Positions 8,788 to 16,745 of a DNA stretch of 64,000 nucleotides are shown here, piece after piece. The first letter of the stretch is position 1; the number at the start of each line of letters is the position of its first letter. The position numbers and the translations under genes are program-made. This DNA comes from Bradyrhizobium canariense. Lineage in GTDB: Bacteria > Pseudomonadota > Alphaproteobacteria > Rhizobiales > Xanthobacteraceae. The notes under the pieces are model-generated. The model worked only from the letters and a program-made list of their open reading frames with translations. It was not told the origin of the DNA and did not search any database. Location of the stretch: assembly GCF_019402665.1 (NCBI RefSeq), contig NZ_VSST01000081.1, forward strand, positions 1 through 64,000, read 5' to 3'.

Positions 8788-10155
8788 TCATGAACAACCG
8801 CAGCCCGAAGCGCCGGCCTTCTTCGCCGCTTCGTCGGCGGCGCAACACGCCGTTGGTTCCTGCTTCGCCGGCCCACCGCAACATCCTGATGCGGCCCCGG
8901 CGGCTTCGAGGCCACCGCGCGTGCAAACGCCGGTCTCCGGCAGCACGAGCTCCAACCTCGCGGCGGCTTTCTTGTCGCCGGCGAGATCGGCCGCAATCGA
9001 GCGCACCTGCTCATATCCTGTCATCATGAGAAAGGTCGGCGCGCGGCCATACGACTTCATGCCCGCGATGTAGAAGCCCGGCTCATCGTGCGCGAGCTCG
9101 CGCGCGCCGTGCGGGCGCACCGTGCCGCAGCTGTGCTCGTTGGGATCGATGAGCGGCGCGAGCGCGACCGGCGCCTCGATGGCGGGATCGAGCCGCAGGC
9201 GCAATTCGGACAGGAACGAAAAGTCGGGACGAAAGCCCGTCGAGACGATCAGGTCGTCAGCGATCACACTTCGCGCACCACAACCCGAGCCGGCCGCGAT
9301 CTCGAGGCGGCCTTCGGAGTCCGACAGTTGCGTGACGCTGAATTCGGTTTCGACCCTGATCTTCCCGGCGGCCACGAGCGCGGCGAAGGTGGAGCCGAGC
9401 TCTCCGCGTGCAGCGAGCTTGTCATTCCGGCCGCCGCCAAAAGCCTTGGCGGGATCGGCGCCGCGCAACAGCCAGATAGCTTGCGTCCCCGGCACTTCGC
9501 CCGCGAGATGCGCGAGATCGATCAGCGTGCCCACCGCGGAATGGCCGGCGCCGAGCACCGCAACGGTCTTGCCGGCATATCTGGCGCGGCCGGCACCACG
9601 GACATCGGGCATGCCATAGGCGATGTGGCCGGCGCATTCACGCTCGCCGATCGCGGGCAGACCATTAGCTCCGGCGGGATTGGGCGAGAACCATGTGCCT
9701 GACGTATCAATCACGGCATCCGCGCGCAGCACTTCAGGACCTTTGCCGTTCTGGTAGCGGATTTCGAAAGGCGCCTGCTCACGCCCCTTCGTCTTCGCCT
9801 TATCGAAGCCGACGCGGCTGATGGCCGAGACGCGGCTGGACGTCCGGATCACCTCGCGCAGTGGCGTTCGCGTCGCAAGCGGCGTCAGATATCGATCGAG
9901 CAGTTCGCCACCCGTCGGATAGGAGCCCGGGTCCGGCGAATTCCATCCCGTCGGCGCCAGCAGGCGCGCCGCGGCCTTGTCGATGTTATATTCCCACGGT
10001 GAGAAGAGCTGGACCTGCTGCCACTGGCGCACCGCGTGCCCCGCTTCGGATCCTGCCTCCAGCACGAGGGGTGACATGCCACGCTCCAGGACGTGCGCAG
10101 CTGCTGCGAGGCCGACAGGCCCTGCCCCGACGATGGCGACCCTCTTAGCGTTCAT
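8788..10155 (-). CDS. FAD/NAD(P)-dependent monooxygenase-like oxidoreductase with Cys-rich tail
   Basis: A 455-aa flavoprotein of the flavin-monooxygenase type. An N-terminal FAD Rossmann motif GAGPVG (residues 10-15) and a second dinucleotide motif VLGAGHSAVG mark the two nucleotide sites; GTWFSPNP and STGFRPD fit the family. The last ~32 residues are unusual: a Cys-rich tail with SGCCGGPAK, TACCAAD and a final SGCGCS, which may bind a soft metal or As(III). Genes of this type occur in some ars operons (called arsO there); the reaction here is not established. It follows arsR on the same strand, with an operator-like site just upstream. Confidence 0.75.
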   Translation of the reverse strand: MNAKRVAIVGAGPVGLAAAAHVLERGMSPLVLEAGSEAGHAVRQWQQVQLFSPWEYNIDKAAARLLAPTGWNSPDPGSYPTGGELLDRYLTPLATRTPLREVIRTSSRVSAISRVGFDKAKTKGREQAPFEIRYQNGKGPEVLRADAVIDTSGTWFSPNPAGANGLPAIGERECAGHIAYGMPDVRGAGRARYAGKTVAVLGAGHSAVGTLIDLAHLAGEVPGTQAIWLLRGADPAKAFGGGRNDKLAARGELGSTFAALVAAGKIRVETEFSVTQLSDSEGRLEIAAGSGCGARSVIADDLIVSTGFRPDFSFLSELRLRLDPAIEAPVALAPLIDPNEHSCGTVRPHGARELAHDEPGFYIAGMKSYGRAPTFLMMTGYEQVRSIAADLAGDKKAAARLELVLPETGVCTRGGLEAAGAASGCCGGPAKQEPTACCAADEAAKKAGASGCGCS

Positions 10156-10165
10156 TCGGCTTCTC

Positions 10166-10193
10166 CCATATTTCTAGAATCATCGAACAATAT
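10166..10193. promoter_or_regulatory. Operator-like site before the monooxygenase gene
   Basis: CCATATTTCTAGAAT, then ATCGAACAATAT. Its first 15 bases are identical to the site at 10563-10590 between the two arsR genes, and the downstream half is a degenerate copy. It ends 11 bases from the monooxygenase ATG. Probable ArsR binding site (inference). Confidence 0.55.
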
Positions 10194-10206
10194 CAACCAA
10201 AAAGGA

Positions 10207-10524
10207 TCACGCCGCGGTTTGCGTCGTCTTGCATCCGACTTCGTCTGCGCAGCACTCCGCCGCCAGGAAATCGACCAGACCCCGCATCGCGTCGAAATTT
10301 GCGTGGCAGATCAGCGTGGTCGATTCCCGGACCTGACTGACGAGCCCGACCGAGACCAGGGTCTTGATGTGATGCGACAGCGTCGATGCCGGGATCTTCA
10401 GCTTGTCCTGCAACCGACCGACGGGCATGCCGGAGTGTCCGGCCCGGACCAGGGCACGATAAATCTGGAGTCGCGTCCGGTTGCCCAGGGCTTCAAGGCG
10501 TGCTGCTGCGTCATCGATCTTCAT
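10207..10524 (-). CDS. arsR: ArsR-family repressor (first copy)
   Basis: A 105-aa winged-helix repressor of the ArsR/SmtB family. The fold elements are in order: LEALGNRTRLQIYRAL, recognition-helix region IPASTLSHHIKTL, wing SQVRESTTLICHAN. The C-terminal AECCADEVGC provides three Cys residues of the type used to bind As(III) in rhizobial ArsR proteins. Start chosen at ATG 10524; a GTG nine bases upstream is also possible. It is divergent from the second arsR copy, with a palindromic site between them, and lies upstream of the monooxygenase/MFS genes on its own strand. Confidence 0.85.
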   Translation of the reverse strand: MKIDDAAARLEALGNRTRLQIYRALVRAGHSGMPVGRLQDKLKIPASTLSHHIKTLVSVGLVSQVRESTTLICHANFDAMRGLVDFLAAECCADEVGCKTTQTAA

Positions 10525-10562
10525 GCGTGCCACAATGTGCCGGCGGATGCCAAACTGTCAAA

Positions 10563-10590
10563 CCATATTTCTAGAATGTTCGAAATATGG
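10563..10590. promoter_or_regulatory. Palindromic operator between divergent arsR genes
   Basis: Perfect 9-base inverted repeat CCATATTTC / GAAATATGG with a 10-base spacer. It sits between the divergent arsR genes, and its left half with five spacer bases is repeated at 10166-10180. Likely ArsR operator. Confidence 0.65.
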
Positions 10591-10636
10591 GCTGGGTCGC
10601 CCAGGGGGGAATTCCGGATTGACGCGCTTCAATTAC

Positions 10637-10660
10637 TTCCATAAGTCTGGATATATGGAA
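10637..10660. promoter_or_regulatory. Second palindrome overlapping the arsR2 start codon
   Basis: TTCCATA / TATGGAA, seven-base arms with a 10-base spacer, the same geometry as the operator at 10563-10590 but with a different arm sequence. The right arm contains the ATG of the second arsR gene, so a bound repressor would block its start region (inference). Confidence 0.45.
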
Positions 10661-11017
10661 ACGGAAGAAGCTGTCCTCGCGCTCGCCGCCCTGGCCCAGT
10701 CGACCCGTCTGGAGGCCTTCCGCGCACTGGTCAGGCACGAGCCTGATGGTCTCGCTGCGGGCGATCTCGCACGGCTGTTGGAGGTCCCTCAGAACACGCT
10801 CTCGGCGCATTTGTCGATCCTGACGCGCGCGCGCCTCGTCACCTCGGAGCGGCACAGCCGTTCGATCGTCTACCGCGCCAACCTCACCGAATTCCGGGAC
10901 GTCGCGGTCTTCCTGCTGCGGGATTGCTGCGGCGGGCGGCCGGAAGTTTGCGAGCCGGTCGTCGAAACCCTGCAAGCCTGCTGCAAGCCAAGACGCAAGG
11001 AGCGAAGCCGTGCCTGA
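10655..11017 (+). CDS. arsR: ArsR-family repressor (second copy)
   Basis: A 120-aa ArsR/SmtB winged-helix repressor: LAALAQSTRLEAFRAL, recognition region VPQNTLSAHLSIL, wing TSERHSRSIVYRANL. Cys residues cluster at the C-terminus (LRDCCGG, EVCEPV, LQACCKP), a plausible As(III) site. The ATG at 10655 is the only start that gives a standard N-terminus; no Shine-Dalgarno is obvious, so translation may be leaderless or weak. Its last eight bases overlap aqpS, and aqpS overlaps arsC: a tightly coupled arsR-aqpS-arsC operon like that of Sinorhizobium meliloti. Confidence 0.85.
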   Translation: METEEAVLALAALAQSTRLEAFRALVRHEPDGLAAGDLARLLEVPQNTLSAHLSILTRARLVTSERHSRSIVYRANLTEFRDVAVFLLRDCCGGRPEVCEPVVETLQACCKPRRKERSRA

Positions 11018-11714
11018 TCAATTCGATCTTCCGCGCCGCCTCGCGGCCGAGGCGCTCGGTACGGGCATTCTCGTCGCCACGGTGGTCGGCTCCGGCATCA
11101 TGGCGGAGACGCTGACCAAGGATGTCGCGCTTGCGCTTCTCTGCAACACGCTGCCGACGGGAGCCATTCTGGTTGTCCTGATCACCGTGCTCGGACCGAT
11201 CTCCGGCGCGCATTTCAATCCGGCGGTCACGCTGGTCTTCACCGGCAAGCGCGAGCTGCCGGTCAACGAGGCCGCACTTTACGTCGTCGCGCAGATCGCC
11301 GGCGGCATCGCGGGAACGATGGCGGCGCATCTGATGTTCGGACTGCCGCTGATCGATCTCTCGACGAAAATCCGAACCGGAGGACCGCAATGGTTCGCCG
11401 AAGCCGTCGCCGCTTTCGGCCTGGTCGCGACGATCCTCGCGGCGATCCGTTTCCAGCGGACCGCCGTCCCCTGGCTGGTCGGCCTGTACATTACGGCGGC
11501 GTATTGGTTCACGGCCTCGACCTCGTTCGCCAATCCGGCAGTGGCCATTGCGAGGTCGCTGACAAACACGTTCTCGGGCATACGTCCCACCGACCTGCCC
11601 GGATTCATTCTCGCGGAGCTGTGCGGAGCCTTTGCCGGCATGCTGTTGATGAATTGGTTGCTCGGACGGCCCCAGGCGCAAGGCCCCATCCCAATCGCGG
11701 AGACTACCTCATGA
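11010..11714 (+). CDS. aqpS: Aquaglyceroporin-like arsenite channel AqpS
   Basis: A 234-aa MIP-family channel with six membrane segments and both NPA boxes intact (GAHFNPAV, NPA at 70-72; SFANPAV, NPA at 175-177). In S. meliloti, AqpS replaces the ArsB pump: arsenite made by ArsC leaves through it down its gradient. The same gene order arsR-aqpS-arsC is found here, so the same role is likely. GTG start at 11010 overlaps the arsR2 stop; the stop overlaps the arsC ATG (ATGA). Confidence 0.85.
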   Translation: MPDQFDLPRRLAAEALGTGILVATVVGSGIMAETLTKDVALALLCNTLPTGAILVVLITVLGPISGAHFNPAVTLVFTGKRELPVNEAALYVVAQIAGGIAGTMAAHLMFGLPLIDLSTKIRTGGPQWFAEAVAAFGLVATILAAIRFQRTAVPWLVGLYITAAYWFTASTSFANPAVAIARSLTNTFSGIRPTDLPGFILAELCGAFAGMLLMNWLLGRPQAQGPIPIAETTS

Positions 11715-12112
11715 GCGTCACGATCTATCACAACCCCGCCTGCGGCACCTCGCGCAACACGTTGGCGATGATCCGGCAGAGCGGCGTCGAACCCGTCGTG
11801 ATCGAATATCTGAAGACGCCACCATCCCGCCAAACGCTTGTCGAGCTCATCAAGGCCCTGGGCATCTCCGCTCGCGCGCTGCTGCGCGAGAAAGGCACGC
11901 CCTACAAGGAGCTCGGCCTCGACGACCCCAAATGGTCCGACGACGAGCTGATCGACCAGATGCTCGCGCATCCCATCCTGATCAACCGTCCGATCGTGGT
12001 GACGCCCAAGGGCACACGCCTGTGTCGTCCCTCGGAAGCCGTCATCGATCTCCTGGACAACCCCGTCGGCCGGTTCGTGAAGGAGGATGGCGAGGTGGTC
12101 GAAGCGCGATGA
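11711..12112 (+). CDS. arsC: Arsenate reductase, glutaredoxin type
   Basis: A 133-aa ArsC of the glutaredoxin-coupled family. The catalytic Cys11 lies in HNPACGTSRNTL; later the family stretch LINRPIVVTPKG with RLCRPSE supplies the Arg residues that stabilise arsenate. It reduces arsenate to arsenite in the cytoplasm, feeding AqpS. The ATG at 11711 overlaps the aqpS stop codon (ATGA), showing coupling. Last gene of the operon; the next gene is convergent. Confidence 0.9.
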   Translation: MSVTIYHNPACGTSRNTLAMIRQSGVEPVVIEYLKTPPSRQTLVELIKALGISARALLREKGTPYKELGLDDPKWSDDELIDQMLAHPILINRPIVVTPKGTRLCRPSEAVIDLLDNPVGRFVKEDGEVVEAR

Positions 12113-12146
12113 TTGCCGACATGGCCTCGCTCGCGTTTGCCTCGAC

Positions 12147-13526
12147 TTAAAATTTCAGGGTCGTGCGCAATCCGAAAACCGAGGCATTTCGCAATGCCCT
12201 TCCCGGCAGCGGACTCGCCGGAGCCGTCGCGCCGCCACCGGGATGGACGATGTATTGAAAGTTCGGCTGAACGGTCCAGCCATCCTTGATCTGGTATTGA
12301 TAGACGGCCGTGAGCAGCCCCTCGAAGCTTCGCACCGGCCAGCGCGGGTCGACCAACCTGGCATAATCGGCGTCGAGCGTCTGGGCCCGCTTTGAGACAT
12401 GCGCATATCCGGCGGCAATGCCGAACTTGTCGTCGGGGCGCGCATTGCTAAGCCCGATCAGCTCGACGCCGCCATCTGCATAGACATCGACCAGATTACG
12501 GTCAGCCGGCGCGCCCGACACGCGTGCGAAAATGCCGATGCCCCGATCGTCGCTGTTCGGCACCCGATAAATCTGCTGCTCGAAGACCGCCCAGGCTCCA
12601 ATATCGCCCGACAAGAGCCGTGGTTCCCCGCTGCTCGTTGGCGCGGCCAGCGAGACGCCGTTGGATGCGAAGCGCTGATCCCCGAACGATCCGAAATGAC
12701 GCCAGCCACCGACCTTGAACTGGCCGGTCAAGTTCGGGTCACCCTTCCTGTTGTTCCAGGCATATTGAACCTGGCCGAGCAGAAGCGGCGGATCGTTGAC
12801 CCGGAAATTGACGCCATACCGGTTACGCTCCTGCGGATCGCCGGGACCGGGACCGGCCTGGTCGCCGTCGAAAATCGCGCCAAGGATGGACAACTGCTCT
12901 GTCACGTTCCACAGGAGGCGCGCGCCCATGGCCGCCAAAGGCGGCGACGGCCCGCCGCTTGGCAAAGCAAGCGACGTGATTGCCGGCCAGCCCATCGAGG
13001 CGTTGGTGAAAACATCCGTGTACTTGGTATTGAAGAACTCGCTGTCGGCCGCCAGCTGTCCGAGCTTGAGCGATAGTTTCTTGTCGCCCCATTGCTTCTC
13101 GAAATAGGCCTCGTAGAGTCGCGTCGAGGGCAACGCTTCGATCCCGCTGACGACGAAGAAATTCTGCAGATTCGAGCGCGAGAGGCCGTCGCCGTGGATC
13201 TGAAACATGTTGGCGTGAAAGGTCAGCTTGTCGATGCCGACGAGCTTTTCGAAATCCAGATCGACGGCGAGATTGAGCCTGCCTTCGTAGACCGCACCTT
13301 TCTTCAGACCGCCGGTCGGATTTCCGAGCACCTCGCCGATATAGGTGGCCGCAAACTTCACCCCGTACTTTTGCCAGGGGTTCGGCAGCAGCCCGAGCGT
13401 TTTCTCCGCGACCGTGCTCTCGCCGGTGTCGGGATCGGCAGGCTTGTCGTCGTCGGTTTTCTTGTCTTCCTGAGCCACGGACTGGGCAGCCGCAACCAGG
13501 CAAGCCGCAACGATCAACGCCCGCAT
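12147..13526 (-). CDS. OprB-family carbohydrate-type porin
   Basis: A 459-aa outer-membrane porin of the OprB family. The signal peptide MRALIVAACLVAAAQSVAQ is followed by an acidic Asp/Lys stretch and a beta-barrel with many alternating strands. Family stretches include GVKFAATYIGEVLGNPTGG, YEAYFEKQW, LKLGQLAADSEFF, and the C-terminal TTLKF ending in Phe as barrel proteins do. OprB porins pass sugars. An in-frame TTG 25 codons upstream exists, but the ATG at 13526 gives a normal signal peptide. Convergent with arsC; no clear operon partner. Confidence 0.8.
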   Translation of the reverse strand: MRALIVAACLVAAAQSVAQEDKKTDDDKPADPDTGESTVAEKTLGLLPNPWQKYGVKFAATYIGEVLGNPTGGLKKGAVYEGRLNLAVDLDFEKLVGIDKLTFHANMFQIHGDGLSRSNLQNFFVVSGIEALPSTRLYEAYFEKQWGDKKLSLKLGQLAADSEFFNTKYTDVFTNASMGWPAITSLALPSGGPSPPLAAMGARLLWNVTEQLSILGAIFDGDQAGPGPGDPQERNRYGVNFRVNDPPLLLGQVQYAWNNRKGDPNLTGQFKVGGWRHFGSFGDQRFASNGVSLAAPTSSGEPRLLSGDIGAWAVFEQQIYRVPNSDDRGIGIFARVSGAPADRNLVDVYADGGVELIGLSNARPDDKFGIAAGYAHVSKRAQTLDADYARLVDPRWPVRSFEGLLTAVYQYQIKDGWTVQPNFQYIVHPGGGATAPASPLPGRALRNASVFGLRTTLKF

Positions 13527-13682
13527 CGAATGCCTGATTGCTCTGGCGGCCACGCTCACCTCCCGAGCGATCAATGACGCACGCCGCAGCCCGACATTCA
13601 AGCCGGTCGTCGACCAATGTGAGCCGGCGCGGCAATCCTGTTCCCGCGCGCGGCACTATGTTCACTTCTATACTTTCGATCG

Positions 13683-14660
13683 TCAGATCTTCGGGATCTT
13701 CGCCCGCTCCACCACGCCGGTCCATTTGCTGATCTCGGTCTCGATCAGCGTCTTCATCTCCTGCGGCGAGCTGCCGCGAACCTCGCCGCCGACGGCGGTC
13801 TCCAGACGTTGCTTGAGGTCGGGATCCCTAAGAGCGTCCAACGTCGCCGCATTGAGTGCGGCCATGATGGCAGTCGGCGTTCCCTTCGGCGCCAGCAGGC
13901 CGGCCCAGGTGCGCACGTCATATCCCTTGATCCCGGCTTCCTGAACCGTCGGCACGTCGGGCAGCAATGCGGTGCGCGTCGGCGAGGTCACCGCCAGGCC
14001 GCGGATCGCACCGCCCTGGATCTGCGCGGCGAGCAGGACCGGGGTGCCGACGATCACCGGAACCTCTCCGCCGAGCAGCGCGGTGACCGCTTGAGAATCG
14101 CCGCGATAGGGCACGTGCACGATCTCGACGCCGGCGGCTGCGTTCAACAGCTCTCCTGCCAGATGATGCGTGCTGCCGAAACCGACCGATCCGAAGGAGA
14201 GCGCGCCCGGCTTCTGCTTTGCCATGGCGACGAGCTCGCCCAGCGATTTTGCCGGATAATCGCTACGCACGGCAATGACGAGCGCGTAATAGACCAGCGT
14301 CGAGATCATCTCGAAGCTCTCGGCCGGCTGGTAGGCGAGGCTCTTGTAGGTCGCCGCGGAAATCGCGTGGGCGCCGGTGACGAGCCCGAGCGTGTAGCCG
14401 TCGGGCGCCGCTTTCGCGATGGCATCCGCGGCGATGTTGCCGCCGGCACCGGGCTTGGCCTCGACGATGATCGGTTGTCCGAGCTTCTTCGAGAGCCCGT
14501 CGGCGATGATGCGCGACAGCGTGTCGGCCGCGCCGCCGGCGGCAAATCCATGCAGCAGCCGGATCGGGCGCGACGGATAATTGTCCGCCGACGCCGAAGT
14601 GATTGCTAAAAAACCGCCAAACAGAAAAATCGCCGCAGCAAGCCGCTTCATCCTTCGCAT
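13683..14660 (-). CDS. TTT-family (Bug/TctC) periplasmic binding protein
   Basis: A 325-aa tripartite-tricarboxylate-transporter receptor of the Bug type. Signal peptide to about residue 25, then YPSRPIRLLHGFAAGGAADTL and the hinge/ligand stretch GAGGNIAADAIAKAAPDGYTLG, both typical. Such proteins bind carboxylates in the periplasm. No TctA/TctB genes are near; the receptor is an orphan at the end of a catabolic operon (MDR, VOC, TctC), which suggests it binds the aromatic or carboxylate substrate of that pathway. Strong Shine-Dalgarno (GGGAGG) before the ATG. Confidence 0.85.
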   Translation of the reverse strand: MRRMKRLAAAIFLFGGFLAITSASADNYPSRPIRLLHGFAAGGAADTLSRIIADGLSKKLGQPIIVEAKPGAGGNIAADAIAKAAPDGYTLGLVTGAHAISAATYKSLAYQPAESFEMISTLVYYALVIAVRSDYPAKSLGELVAMAKQKPGALSFGSVGFGSTHHLAGELLNAAAGVEIVHVPYRGDSQAVTALLGGEVPVIVGTPVLLAAQIQGGAIRGLAVTSPTRTALLPDVPTVQEAGIKGYDVRTWAGLLAPKGTPTAIMAALNAATLDALRDPDLKQRLETAVGGEVRGSSPQEMKTLIETEISKWTGVVERAKIPKI

Positions 14661-14735
14661 GGATGCGTCCTCCCTTTTGATTGTTCTATCGTTGGCCGCA
14701 GCGAGGCGGCGTTCTTCAAGTCGAGTTTGAATCTG

Positions 14736-15641
14736 CTAGCGGGCGAACTCCGTGCATTCAGGCGATGGCGGCATGCCCCAAACGTCGCGCGGCAGACCGA
14801 CCCAGACTTTTGGCCGCTGCGGTCGATCGCGATGCCAGGGACGCGGCTCGAAATAGCCGAGCGCCTCGTCGGTCATGCGGTCGAGGTCGAAGAACAGCTC
14901 GACCAGATGCCCGTCGGGATTGCGGTGATAGATCGCCGTGTTGTGGCCGGGGCCGTGACGTACCGGTCCCCAGAGCACCGGGAGCTTATGTCGGGCGAGA
15001 TGGTCGCACGCCTGCTGCATGTGGGTCGGCCCCCGCAGCTCGAACGCGACATGATGCAGGCCGCGGCCGGGCGCGCGCGCGAAGTTCAGCGTGTGATGTT
15101 CATAGCCGCTGCGCATGAAGACGAAGCGGTCCTCGATCCAGTCGGAGACCCGCAGGCCCATCATGTTCGCGTAGAACTCCGAGGCGGCGCGCGGATCGGG
15201 CGTGCGAAGGGCGACATGGCCGAGCTTGGTGACGGCAAGCGCACCGATCCGCTCCTGCGCGGGCGTCGGCGTCCAGCCCTGGATCAACTCGAAGCGCGTG
15301 CCTTCGGGATCGCTGAACGATAGCCGCCTCGAAACGCCAGGCAGTGGATCGCTCTGAAGTTCGGGCCGCAGATCGGCCTGCTTCAGCGCGGCGCCGAGCG
15401 CCTCGATCTGGACATCAGGCGATATCTCGAAGGCGATGCTCGTCAGCGCCGCGTCGCCGGGTTCGATCACCAGCGAAAGCTGCTCGGAATCGTTGGCGAG
15501 GAAGATGCGGCTGCCGTCGCGGCCGACGAGGCCAAGACCGATCACGGCGCGGTAATAGTCGAGCAGCCGCTCGGGATCGGGCGAGGCAAAGCTCGCGTGC
15601 CGGAGCCGGGTGAAGCGTGCAATGGGTGCTTGTGTCGTCAT
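14736..15641 (-). CDS. Extradiol dioxygenase-like VOC protein
   Basis: A 301-aa two-domain vicinal-oxygen-chelate protein like type I extradiol ring-cleavage dioxygenases. The metal triad is in place in the C-terminal domain: His142 (GHVALRTPD), His197 (LHHVAFEL) and Glu249 (GHLVELF). It could open a catechol-type ring, giving a keto-acid for the FAH-family enzyme encoded on the opposite strand of the cluster (inference). Start at ATG 15641, four codons inside the open frame. Sixteen bases downstream of the MDR gene, same strand. Confidence 0.75.
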   Translation of the reverse strand: MTTQAPIARFTRLRHASFASPDPERLLDYYRAVIGLGLVGRDGSRIFLANDSEQLSLVIEPGDAALTSIAFEISPDVQIEALGAALKQADLRPELQSDPLPGVSRRLSFSDPEGTRFELIQGWTPTPAQERIGALAVTKLGHVALRTPDPRAASEFYANMMGLRVSDWIEDRFVFMRSGYEHHTLNFARAPGRGLHHVAFELRGPTHMQQACDHLARHKLPVLWGPVRHGPGHNTAIYHRNPDGHLVELFFDLDRMTDEALGYFEPRPWHRDRPQRPKVWVGLPRDVWGMPPSPECTEFAR

Positions 15642-15656
15642 CGTGCAATCCACCCC

Positions 15657-16649
15657 TCATGGCGTCATGATGATCTTGCCGAGCGCCGAGCCCTGCTCGA
15701 GCAGCGTGTGGGCCTGCCTGACCTCGTCGAGTTTCAGGACCGCCGAGACCGCCGGCTTGATCGCATTGCGGCTCAGCGCGTCGATCACGTTGCGCATGAG
15801 CGCGCGACGCTCGTCGCGATCGTGGTCGTAGATGTGGAAGGAGAAGCAGCGTATCGCCGGGCAGATGTCGAGATGGTCGCGCATCGCCGCCATCAGGTTT
15901 TCCTCCGGCAATCCGGCGAAGGCGTTGTACGACAGCAGCGTCCCCCATTTGCCGAGCGCGCCGAGATAGCCGGTGAACTCGGGCCCACAGACGTGATCGA
16001 GCACGAGGCCAACGCCCTCGCCATTGGTCAGCTCGCGGGTCCGCGCCACCACGTCTTCGCGGCGGTAGTAGATGACATGATCGGCCCCGTTGCCCCGCGC
16101 AAATGCGGCCTTCTCTTCGGTGGAGACCGTGCCGATGACTTTCATCTGCGCGAGCTTGGCGAGCTGCACCAGCGCGGTGCCGACACCACCCGCCGCCCCG
16201 ATCACCAGCACGCTCGCCGGTGCGCGCGGATGGCGGCACTCGTGCAGCAGCGCGTAGGCGACCTGGTAGTTCGACAGGCACACGGCCGCTTGCAGATCGA
16301 CATTGTCGGGCAGCGCATGAATGGCGTCGGCGGGCGCGACCACATAGTCGGCGTAGCAGCCGCCGCGCTGCGACAGGTCGCGCGCGCTCAGCAGCACCTT
16401 CTGGCCGACCGCAACCCCCTCGACGCCAGACCCGAGCGCGGCAATGCGGCCGGCGACGTCGTTGCCGGGATTAGCCGGCAGCGGCGGCATCCATTTGTAG
16501 ACGCCACGCCGGATCAGCACATCGGGCTGCCCCACGCCGAACGCTTCGGCCCGGATTTGCACCTGGCCGGCTCCGGGCACAGGCACCGGGAGCTCGACCA
16601 GTTCGAGTGCATCCGGCCCACCCGGCTGACGCACCAGCACCGCCTTCAT
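15657..16649 (-). CDS. Zinc-type/quinone oxidoreductase (MDR family)
   Basis: A 330-aa medium-chain dehydrogenase/reductase. Features: GroES-like N-terminal half with GNDVAGRI, NAD(P) fold with VLVIGAAGGVGTALVQLAKL, and a DHVCGPEFTGYL stretch; no structural zinc-binding Cys lobe is evident, so it is of the quinone oxidoreductase type. It is first in the minus-strand operon MDR-VOC-TctC. A strong Shine-Dalgarno (GGGGAGGTG) precedes the ATG, and the palindrome TATTTTCGAAAATA lies 20 bases upstream, probably the site of the divergent GntR regulator. Confidence 0.8.
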   Translation of the reverse strand: MKAVLVRQPGGPDALELVELPVPVPGAGQVQIRAEAFGVGQPDVLIRRGVYKWMPPLPANPGNDVAGRIAALGSGVEGVAVGQKVLLSARDLSQRGGCYADYVVAPADAIHALPDNVDLQAAVCLSNYQVAYALLHECRHPRAPASVLVIGAAGGVGTALVQLAKLAQMKVIGTVSTEEKAAFARGNGADHVIYYRREDVVARTRELTNGEGVGLVLDHVCGPEFTGYLGALGKWGTLLSYNAFAGLPEENLMAAMRDHLDICPAIRCFSFHIYDHDRDERRALMRNVIDALSRNAIKPAVSAVLKLDEVRQAHTLLEQGSALGKIIMTP

Positions 16650-16667
16650 GATTTCACCTCCCCAGCT

Positions 16668-16686
16668 CGTATTTTCGAAAATAATA
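16668..16686. promoter_or_regulatory. GntR-type operator, copy 1
   Basis: CGTATTTTCGAAAATAATA, containing the perfect 14-base palindrome TATTTTCGAAAATA. The same 19 bases recur at 17499-17517. It lies between the MDR gene and the divergent gntR gene. A half-site CGAAAAT follows 18 bases further on (16694). Confidence 0.7.
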
Positions 16687-16745
16687 CCGTTTACGAAAAT
16701 TATTGCAAGATGGTCGTTGGCGCGGCATGTTGAGCCATCGATTCA

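Noticed and set aside
7503..9029. A 508-codon plus-strand open frame opposite the MFS gene
   Set aside because: Arg/Gln/His-rich shadow; the minus strand encodes a membrane transporter with proper helices.
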